Source of the DNA: Deltaproteobacteria bacterium
GTDB lineage: Bacteria; Desulfobacterota; Desulfuromonadia; Desulfuromonadales; JAAYDE01
Assembly: GCA_017552515.1 (NCBI GenBank)
Contig: JAFZPK010000110.1
Location: 1-32,652 of the forward strand
Reading direction: 5' to 3'
DNA: 32,652 bases
Of the stretch, positions 7,326 to 14,800 are shown piece by piece (position 1 is the first letter of the stretch; the number at the start of each line of letters is the position of its first letter). The notes under the pieces were generated by a model. It ran no database searches and had not been told where the DNA came from. It worked only from the letters and a program-made list of their open reading frames with translations. The position numbers and the translations under genes were made by a program.

Positions 7326-9188
7326 TCATTTCAGGGGAACTTCCTGTCCCTTTTCAGAAGGCTCAGAACCCTCTCCGTCCGAGGGGCTGGCTGTAACAGA
7401 AGCAGGCGTTACATTTGCCTGTTCCCGGAAACACTCTTCCCAAAAATCTTCGGTTTCCCACTCCAGTCCCATCTCCCTCGTCAGACGGCGGGATTCCTCA
7501 AGAGGCATTGGCCGTGCGAAGTAAAAGCCCTGTGCGTAGTCGCAGCCGATCTTTTTCAGAAATTCCAAATGTTCTTTGGTTTCAACACCTTCCTGAAGCG
7601 CTTTGACCCCCAGAGCGCGCGCGCTCTGCACAATATTGTGGATGAGGTTGGCGGCTTGCGGATGTTCGTCGTAGGTACGCAGGAAATCCATGTCGAGCTT
7701 CAGCACATCAAAATCATAACTGAGCAAACGGTTGAGCGACGAGTACCCACTGCCGAAATCGTCGATCCAGACATGGTAACCAACATCGCGGAAATTTTTC
7801 ATTTCCTGCCGCAAGTGCAGGTAATCGTTGCTCATTGCACTTTCTGTAATTTCTATGTGAAGCAAGTTGCGGGGAATACTGTAGCGCAAACACGTTTGCT
7901 CAATTATTTCGAAGATGTTGCAGAGCTTGAAATCAAGCCGCGACAGGTTTATCGAGACGGGCACCACAGGCTCATTCTTGTCCAGCAGCGTCCTCAAATC
8001 CTCGCAAACCCTTTTTACAACAAAGATATCGACTTTGTGAACCAGGTGGAATTCCTCAAGCGTCGAGATAAAATCTCCCGGCGGGAGAAAGCCCTTTTTC
8101 GGATCAATCCAGCGCACAAGCGCCTCATACGCGCAGATCTTGCCTGTTTTCACACGGATGATCGGCTGATAGTAGACACAGAGGTATTCGTTTTCGACTG
8201 CCTTGTCTATCGTATTGACAACATACTTCTGAAGGCGCAGACGCTCATTGAGCGAGGAGTCGTACATGCCGTATATCTTGTCGTAGCGCTTCTTCACCGT
8301 GCTGCAGGCAAGGCGCGCGCGATCGCAGGCAGTCCGCACTTCGTCGCAGCTGTCTTCGAGTTTGTAAATACCGGCTTTGACTTCTATATGGGTACTCTCG
8401 TAAACAATTGCCATGAGCTTGTGAATGTTTTCAACGCTCATGATCACATTGGGCGAGGTCGTACACACAACGAAATGGTCACCGTCAAACCGCGCCACCT
8501 GGGCATCCGGGAATTCCTTAAGCAGGGTTTTCGCCATCTGGCACAGCAAATCATCACCGCGCTCGAAGCCATAGTCTTCATTGAACACTTTGAAGTGCGC
8601 GATATCAAAGTAAATAAAAAACACATCGGCGTTTTTGTACGCATTGGTCTCAAAGATGGCATCCTGGACATTCTCGTAAAACGAACGCCGGTTCATAAGA
8701 CCGGTCAGCCGGTCAAAATTCTGCATCTTGGAAAGGATTGCCGCTTCGGCCACGCTGTTGCTATCGCGGTTAAAGTACTCGTCCCTGCCTACATCGACGA
8801 TATAGACGTAGAAGTATTTCCGCCCCCCTTTGCCATGCAGAAGATGACCAAAATCTTCGATATAACGAGTTTTCCCCTGTTTGGTCAAAATGCGGTAGCG
8901 CACATAGTCGTGTATCTTCTCGCTTGAAAATGTTTGGGCGTGGATGTCGTTTTCAACTTTTTCAAGATCATCCGGATGCACCATGCCTTTAAAGCTGTTG
9001 CCGGTAAGCTCGCGGAATTCGGCTATGGTTTTGCAGCCAAACAGCTCGATGACATTTTGATCTGCGAAGTAGATTTCCTCGTCACCTTGCGCATTATAGA
9101 TAAAAAAGCCCCCTGGCAGACCTGTTGGGATGTAGTTCTCTTCCGGCCTCAATGCAATTTGCCCGTTGTTGTTCCTGTTCTCAGGCAT
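7326..9188 (-). CDS. PAS-GGDEF-EAL protein, probable cyclic-di-GMP phosphodiesterase
   Basis: A 620-residue cytosolic signalling protein with no membrane segment. A PAS-like sensor (about 25-135) is followed by a GGDEF domain (about 150-310) and an EAL domain (about 320-575). The GGDEF signature is spoiled (FDGDHF, 234-239) and the metal-site motif reads DIAHFK, so cyclase activity is unlikely; the domain may bind GTP as a regulator. The EAL domain keeps the expected metal and catalytic residues: E355 (EAL), N414, E446 (EITES), D476-D477 (DDFGSGYS), K497, E533 (EGVE) and Q553. It should therefore hydrolyse c-di-GMP. The C-terminal 45 residues are a low-complexity Ser/Glu-rich tail. It is a single-gene unit with a terminator at 7244-7283. 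What the PAS domain senses cannot be told. Confidence 0.9.
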   Translation of the reverse strand: MPENRNNNGQIALRPEENYIPTGLPGGFFIYNAQGDEEIYFADQNVIELFGCKTIAEFRELTGNSFKGMVHPDDLEKVENDIHAQTFSSEKIHDYVRYRILTKQGKTRYIEDFGHLLHGKGGRKYFYVYIVDVGRDEYFNRDSNSVAEAAILSKMQNFDRLTGLMNRRSFYENVQDAIFETNAYKNADVFFIYFDIAHFKVFNEDYGFERGDDLLCQMAKTLLKEFPDAQVARFDGDHFVVCTTSPNVIMSVENIHKLMAIVYESTHIEVKAGIYKLEDSCDEVRTACDRARLACSTVKKRYDKIYGMYDSSLNERLRLQKYVVNTIDKAVENEYLCVYYQPIIRVKTGKICAYEALVRWIDPKKGFLPPGDFISTLEEFHLVHKVDIFVVKRVCEDLRTLLDKNEPVVPVSINLSRLDFKLCNIFEIIEQTCLRYSIPRNLLHIEITESAMSNDYLHLRQEMKNFRDVGYHVWIDDFGSGYSSLNRLLSYDFDVLKLDMDFLRTYDEHPQAANLIHNIVQSARALGVKALQEGVETKEHLEFLKKIGCDYAQGFYFARPMPLEESRRLTREMGLEWETEDFWEECFREQANVTPASVTASPSDGEGSEPSEKGQEVPLK

Positions 9189-9307
9189 GGCGTGCTCCGT
9201 TCATCCGTCCTGTCAAGAGTGGCACCCATCAAAACAAACCACCTACGTAAAGACGCTTTCCCCCTTTATCCCCACATATGACATCTCTTGTCAGCAGGAA
9301 ATTGTAT

Positions 9308-9313
9308 ATTATA
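9308..9313 (-). promoter_or_regulatory. Candidate -10 element for the PAS-GGDEF-EAL gene
   Basis: On the minus strand this reads TATAAT within a very A/T-rich stretch, about 120 bases before the start at 9188. No convincing -35 hexamer sits 16-18 bases further upstream. The palindrome TGACA-TCTCT-TGTCA (9279-9293) lies between it and the gene and could be an operator. Both are weak, by-eye observations. Confidence 0.3.
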
Positions 9314-9432
9314 TATGAATGTCTCTTCTTAATATACTTTAAAAACAGCTCTTCTGGATTTTAGGCGCCTGATTTTTGAGCAGGCGATGCTTCATCTTTC
9401 ACATTCCATTCCGGGGAAGTTCCTCTTCTTCC

Positions 9433-9849
9433 CTATTTCGCTTTTTTCTTCTGATTGAGAGGATGAAGCGGTGTATCCCAGCCATCTTCCACACAGGCAT
9501 ACTTCTCCACCGGGAAGGTTTCATCGGAATCGGCGGACAGGCAGTAAGGGCCCTCCCCTTCCTCGCCGATATTCAGGAAAATCCTCCAGACATAACCGGT
9601 ATCCCGATCGTAGGAATTGGCGTTGGCGATCACAATATCCGTTTTTCCATCACCATTCATGTCGATATATTGAACCCGCACGCTCCCTTCCACCTTGTAG
9701 AAAAGAAAATCCTTCTGCCGGTTCACATATTGGGTATAGCTTTCACGGATCGCCTGCTCATCCTTGAGGATCAGCTGCTCTGCGCAGGCATTGCCGCATA
9801 GAATCGCCAGTACAAATATCCCGAATATCCCAAACAGTTTTCCTTTCAT
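9433..9849 (-). CDS. Small exported protein with calcium-loop-like motif, function unknown
   Basis: A 138-residue protein starting with a clear signal peptide (KGKLFGIFGIFVLAILCGNACA, cleavage near residue 23), so probably periplasmic. The central motif DMNGDGKTDIVIAN matches the DxNxDGxxD calcium-binding loop found in dockerin, EF-hand-like and FG-GAP/VCBS repeats, followed by the short hydrophobic strand usual in FG-GAP repeats. Only one such motif is present, so it is not a full propeller. Two cysteines late in the chain (YCL, YACVED) could form a disulfide. The start is supported by GGTGGAG 8 bases upstream of the ATG. It lies 88 bp after the NlpC/P60 gene on the same strand and may be co-transcribed. 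I do not recognise a specific family. Confidence 0.75.
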   Translation of the reverse strand: MKGKLFGIFGIFVLAILCGNACAEQLILKDEQAIRESYTQYVNRQKDFLFYKVEGSVRVQYIDMNGDGKTDIVIANANSYDRDTGYVWRIFLNIGEEGEGPYCLSADSDETFPVEKYACVEDGWDTPLHPLNQKKKAK

Positions 9850-9937
9850 AATTCATTCTCCACCTTATGGAAAAACCAACGAAAAGGCGCGTTCTCGTTT
9901 TCCACGCAGTGCGCCCAAACCCGTCCAATATTCCTGC

Positions 9938-11287
9938 TCAATCTTGCCTGGAGGGATCCGTCATAAAGTCCATGCGTTCCAGTAACAGTCGTCCAACCCT
10001 CCTGGGATGCTCAACACCGGGTTCCGCGCCGGTAAAAACCGCCGCTCCGACAATCTGGCGGTTGCTTCGGGCCTCGCCAGTAAAGCGAATCGGCACACCC
10101 CACATGGCATGAAAAAAGACCGGCTCACCGCCATGCCTTCCGGCATAGAGCGCTATATGTCCTTTGCGCCCGACCAGATGCAAAAAGGGAACGCCCCGCT
10201 CAAGCAGCCGCGTTTTCTTGCTCGCCAGTCCCAGTCCGGCCAGCTTCTCAACCCGTCCAGTACGCGCCTGGGCGTAAGAATTGCGCGGCAGCCAAATGCC
10301 GAACGGCGTGAAGTAATCCCGCATCAGCGCGGAACAGTCCCGGTTGCGATAGAGGCCTCCCCAGCCGTAGGGCTGTCCCTGAATGCTGTCAATAATGCTG
10401 GCGACATTGGCGCCGTTCATTGGCACGGGAAAGGAAGCTATCCTTTCACGAACTTCCGTCAGCACCACACCGGAATCACGCCGCACCGGAAACAGCGTCT
10501 TGCCGCCGCGTACCGGCAGCAGCATGCCGACACGGCCCTCGCCCACCACTGTGCCGTCGGCGGCGTGAAACAGCTGATGATCGGCAGTCACCGCGCCTTT
10601 TTGCTCCTTCATGAAGATCGACATCTCGCGGGAAGAGATCGGAGCGACATCGCAGGCTTCCACCCAGCCAAACACAAAACCGCTCCCCACAAACACCCAC
10701 TGTCCGTCGCGAGAAGTATGGAGAATCCGGATAGGCGTTCCCGGCCACAGCAACGATTCCTGCAACAGGTCAAAGGGGAAACCGTCGGGCCCGCTTGCCG
10801 CCTTGAACAGAGGACGAATGGTGGGAAGGGTACGCAGATTGACCGTGCGATAGGTCAGGGCGCAGGTGGAACGGGAGGGAAACGTCTCCACAGCGGCGTT
10901 GTCGGCCACCCAGACCAGAAAACGCGATCCCAATGGCCGCAGATTCTCGCCCAGTCCCCGACTCTTGGTCAGATTGCGGTAGCGGGTTTGCAGCTCATGA
11001 CGGGGGACCACCCGGAAATTGCTCTTCCACGGCGAAAAAAAGTTTTCCAGATAACGCCGGGAGAGAACCGCCTGCCGATCCTGGGAGAGCACGGTGGTCT
11101 GCGGAGAAATATAGCGCGCGGCGCTCTGCGGAAAAGTCCGCAAATCTTTGGGCAGGTCCTCCGATGGCATCGGTTCTGTCGGATAGGGAATCCGGTTCGC
11201 CGGCGGGCTCGACTGGCTACAGGCCGTGATCAGCAATCCCAGAAGAACAACGCAAGGCCACCATCTTTTTCCCCACACAGACATCAT
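9938..11287 (-). CDS. SH3b/NlpC-P60 lipoprotein, probable peptidoglycan hydrolase
   Basis: A 449-residue lipoprotein that probably cleaves peptide stems of murein in the periplasm. The signal peptide ends in the lipobox LITAC with Cys23 as the lipid-bearing residue. The middle (about 95-260) resembles bacterial SH3 modules, including VNLRTLPT and WVFVGSGFVFGWVEACDV. The C-terminal NlpC/P60 domain carries the catalytic Cys318 (NRDCSALMRDYF), His377 (RKGHIALY) and a likely third residue His393 (FFHAMWG). The frame is open further upstream to 11509, but the ATG at 11287 has GGAGG 7 bases before it and begins the signal peptide. SH3b-NlpC/P60 proteins of this layout are known in sulfate reducers and relatives. 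A role in wall turnover follows from the family; its exact cut site is not visible. Confidence 0.9.
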   Translation of the reverse strand: MMSVWGKRWWPCVVLLGLLITACSQSSPPANRIPYPTEPMPSEDLPKDLRTFPQSAARYISPQTTVLSQDRQAVLSRRYLENFFSPWKSNFRVVPRHELQTRYRNLTKSRGLGENLRPLGSRFLVWVADNAAVETFPSRSTCALTYRTVNLRTLPTIRPLFKAASGPDGFPFDLLQESLLWPGTPIRILHTSRDGQWVFVGSGFVFGWVEACDVAPISSREMSIFMKEQKGAVTADHQLFHAADGTVVGEGRVGMLLPVRGGKTLFPVRRDSGVVLTEVRERIASFPVPMNGANVASIIDSIQGQPYGWGGLYRNRDCSALMRDYFTPFGIWLPRNSYAQARTGRVEKLAGLGLASKKTRLLERGVPFLHLVGRKGHIALYAGRHGGEPVFFHAMWGVPIRFTGEARSNRQIVGAAVFTGAEPGVEHPRRVGRLLLERMDFMTDPSRQD

Positions 11288-11480
11288 TCCTTTTCCTCCA
11301 GATATAGTATTTGCACATTCCGAAACAGGCGCCCGGAATACTGCCAAAACCATGCCATAAAATCCACCGGGATTTTTTGGAAAAAAACCGGCATATGTGT
11401 TTAAATAAGGCTCCCTGGTGCGGTTGTTTGTCCGCCTCAATTTCCGCTTTTCAAAAAATCGCAAAGGAGATGTCCGAATT

Positions 11481-11666
11481 ATGTACTTCTGGTGCACACG
11501 ATGCCACAAGGTTTTTGAATCGGCCGAAGATTATCCAATGGACTGCTATTTTGGCTGCGGCGCGGGGATCTACGATCTGAGACGATGGGAAAAAGTCCGG
11601 GAGAAAAATCCCGACCTGCCCGAAATTCCCCGCATCAAGGAGCGTTACGATCAGATTAAAGAGTAG
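11481..11666 (+). CDS. 61-residue cysteine-rich (zinc-ribbon-like) protein
   Basis: A short protein whose first half carries four cysteines, CxxC (CTRC, residues 5-8) and CxxxC (CYFGC), in an arrangement that could hold one zinc ion. The second half is charged and helical (RRWEKVREKNPDLPEIPRIKERYDQIKE). The start is the ATG at 11481, with AAAGGAG at 11463-11469; the cysteines begin right after it. The open frame extends upstream to 11418, but that part lacks a ribosome site of its own. It is divergent from the NlpC/P60 gene and sits 139 bp before the large membrane/phosphorylase gene. Function unknown; a single-domain zinc protein is the best description. Confidence 0.7.
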   Translation: MYFWCTRCHKVFESAEDYPMDCYFGCGAGIYDLRRWEKVREKNPDLPEIPRIKERYDQIKE

Positions 11667-11805
11667 CCGCATTCCCAATGGGATCGTGAAAGCACCGGCT
11701 CTTGCCAAAGAAAAGTGTTCTGCCTCGGAAGCACAGGTTTCCCCAGGCATTGCCCTGTTTTGAAATGACAGCTTTTTGGTTCCTTCTTACATAAAAAGGA
11801 TTTCC

Positions 11806-14800
11806 ATGAATCATTCCCCTCTTCCACAAACAACCGTCACTCCCCTGGGAAACATCATGCTGTTTGCCGGAGGCACCCTGGCTGCGGCGGCAGCCGCCTG
11901 GAGCGCCGCTCTGGGGCGCCACTGGTTCAGCGTACCGGCCTGCGCCCTCTGCACATTGGCCGCACTGGCCTGTTTCCGGCAGCTGTTTACCCAAAAACGT
12001 CCCCCAAAGAACGAACTCTGTCACCACCTGCTGGCGGCGATTCTGCTGGCATTGGCGGTCGATCCCCAGATGGTCATCTGGCAGGTTCCCAAAGTCTGGC
12101 CGGAAGTCTTGCGAATCACCAGTCTCACCGGCGGTTTTCTGATCCTTTGCCTGGTGCTGAACACGCTGCGCCACACAATGACAAGCGCCGACACGCCGCA
12201 TCCGCTGGAGACGCTGGCCCTTCTTGTCAGCCCGGTACTTTTCAACAGCCTGCTGATGCTCAGTACTCCCGATCAGGTGGCGAAACTGGGCGCGTGGTGG
12301 GGAGCCTCCGGCCTATGCGCTCTGATCCTGGGGAGGACGATTATCCTTGGCCTGTTCAATGAAGTGGTGGGGCAACTGCTCAGCCTGCTGATTATCCGGC
12401 GGCCAATTCGCGAGTTCCGCCTGCATGCGCTGCTTATCGGTGCGGCGCTTTTGGCCGCGATTTCACCGGAATGCGCGCTGCTGGGCTCCTCGGCCAGTCT
12501 GGCGTCCTGGCCCAAACTTGCGGCCATACCGGCGGCCATCGGCGCTTCCATGCTGTCGCAAGCGGGTCTGTGGGCGCAAACCTTTCTGCTGACCGGCCTC
12601 ATCATGGACGTTTTCCACCACAAGAAGCCGACCGCCTACTGGGGAGAACGGCATTTCTGGTCGGGACTCGGCAAGGGAGCGGTCTATGCGCTGCTCTTCC
12701 TGGGGTTGATTCAGGTCATGGCTCTGTTTGTCCAGGTGCCACTCCTTAAATCCATTTTAACATTTTGTCCCATTCCCTGCGCGGCCGTGCTCGGCGCCCT
12801 GTCGTTTCCATTTTTCCAGACCATCGTTGAAAGCTTCGATGGAAGCGAGGCTTTCCATCGTCGTGTACGGCGCAACTACCGCGACTGGTCGGGAATGGCG
12901 CGCGGCGCGGTGGTGGGCGTGGGGATTGCACTGGCGGTACTGGTGCGTCTTCCGTCCGCATCCAGTTTCGGACGTTTTCTGTTTGGAGCAATCGTGGGCA
13001 TTGCGGCCTACGCCGGAGTCAACCTGCTCCGCGATCTGCTGCGGATCCGGCGGAAAGAGCGCAGCAATCTGCAAACCTGGCGTCTGTACGCGCTGGGCGC
13101 GATCCTGGGAGGATGCGCCGGCGGCGGACTCGCCTGGTATGTGGACGCTGCCCAAATTCAGGTGCTTGTGGCAAAATTCTTCAAGTACACCGCGCTGTTC
13201 TATCCCCAGGCCGGCATGGCGGTGGAAGACTATGTCATTTATCCGCTCTTCAGCAAGTGGGGCGCCGTCAATCTGGGCGCCTCTCCCGGAGCGGTGCGTC
13301 TCTTCTACAACGAGGCTCTCTCGGGCGTTATCAACTGGTCGCTGGCAGCGCCGCTCTTCAGCGTCAACATCGTCCTGCTCAACTCGCTTCTTCAACGCAG
13401 TCTGGCTCCGCTGAAAGGACTGTTCACCCGCGACGGCATCATCGGCGTGGTGGAACAGACATTGAGAGTACTGCGCTGGGGTCTGTGGATGGCGCCGGTC
13501 ATCTACTCGTTCCTGCGCATGTCGCCGGATCCGACCTGGTACAATCAGGACGGAGCCATCCGTACCGTCATGGCCACAGTGCAGGCCTGGCTTCTGGAAC
13601 CTTCCGCCTATCGCGCCTGGAGCCTCGACCTCTTTCTCAAGATGATGACCTACGACTGGCTGCGCATCCTTATCTGGGTCGATCACATGGGGCTGCGGGT
13701 AGCGACCCTGGTCAACCTCTCCTTTGTGGGATTCGACATTCTGGATGAAAAGGCCGCCCACGCGCTGGGCTGTTCCGCACGGACCCGCTGCATTCCCGAA
13801 GGGATCCGCCGCTTCGCCACCTGGGCGCCGCTGCTCATCCCCTTCTATCTGCCACGCGGCGCGGACTGGAGCTATGTGTGGGATACTTCCGCGGCACGCG
13901 CGGCAGAACTGGCCGCAACTTCCTGGCCACCCATCAACTACCTGCTGGCAGCCTTTATCTTTCTCATGGCACTGACCGGTTTGACGCTGGCCCTCCACCG
14001 CCGGGCAAAAGCCTCCGTTTCCGCCCCCTCTCCGGCACTGGCTCCCCCGGCCTGTCATCTGCTTGGCAACGGTCGCTACACCGTCGAGATCTCCGAAAAC
14101 GGATGTGGTTACAGCCGGGTTTTCAGTGGTGTCCGCAAGGGGTTTGAGCTCGATCTGACCCGCCGTCCCGACGATCCGCTCCAGTGGCGGGGCAAGTTCT
14201 TCTACGTGACCGAAAAAGGGAAAAAGGACTGGTGGGCGGCAAGTCCCGGTCCCTCGAAAACCACCGTTGACACCATCTGCACCCGTCCCGATCCGCTGAC
14301 GATTGTTTTCGAACGCTCCCACAACGGGCTCAGGGTGATAAGCACCGTCTCGCTGAACCCGGATCAGACGCTGGAATACCGCTCTTTGCGTTTCATCAAC
14401 CTGGAGGATCGGCCGCGTAGCCTGGAGCTGGCCAGCTATCAGGAATTTGGCCTGAACAACACCGACGCCTACCGCCGCGCGCCGTTCTACAACTTCCTGC
14501 ACATCGGCGTGCGCTTCAACCGCCCGTTCACCGCTCTGCTGGCGCAGAACCGTCTCAACAAGACGGATCATGAGGATCCAACCTTGAGAAAAATGTCCGG
14601 AGAGACGGCGTTTCATGCGATCATCCCGGGCGAAGGCATCACGCTTCTAGGCTACGACGATTCACGCACCGACTTTCTGGGACGCGCGACCGCGCTTTCG
14701 CCGGATGCGCTCAACCGGCCGCCCGCCCATTCGCCCTGCGATGAAACGCTGCACTATACCTTCGATCCGGCCGCAAGCCTGCGCCTGGGCGTGGAACTTG

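Noticed and set aside
7179-8927. 582-codon plus-strand open frame opposite the PAS-GGDEF-EAL gene
   Set aside because: It lies fully antisense to a gene with clear domain motifs, has no recognisable domain and no ribosome site of note.
9366-9386. CGCCTG/CAGGCG hairpin after the small exported protein
   Set aside because: Only 6 bp of stem and no T-run on either strand, so not called a terminator.
10007-11404. 465-codon plus-strand frame opposite the NlpC/P60 gene
   Set aside because: Composition is Arg/His/Gln-rich and lacks domains; the opposite strand has a lipobox and catalytic residues.
12757-14616. 619-codon minus-strand frame inside the membrane/phosphorylase gene
   Set aside because: Long stop-free antisense frames are expected in GC-rich coding DNA; the plus-strand protein has the membrane segments and conserved motifs.
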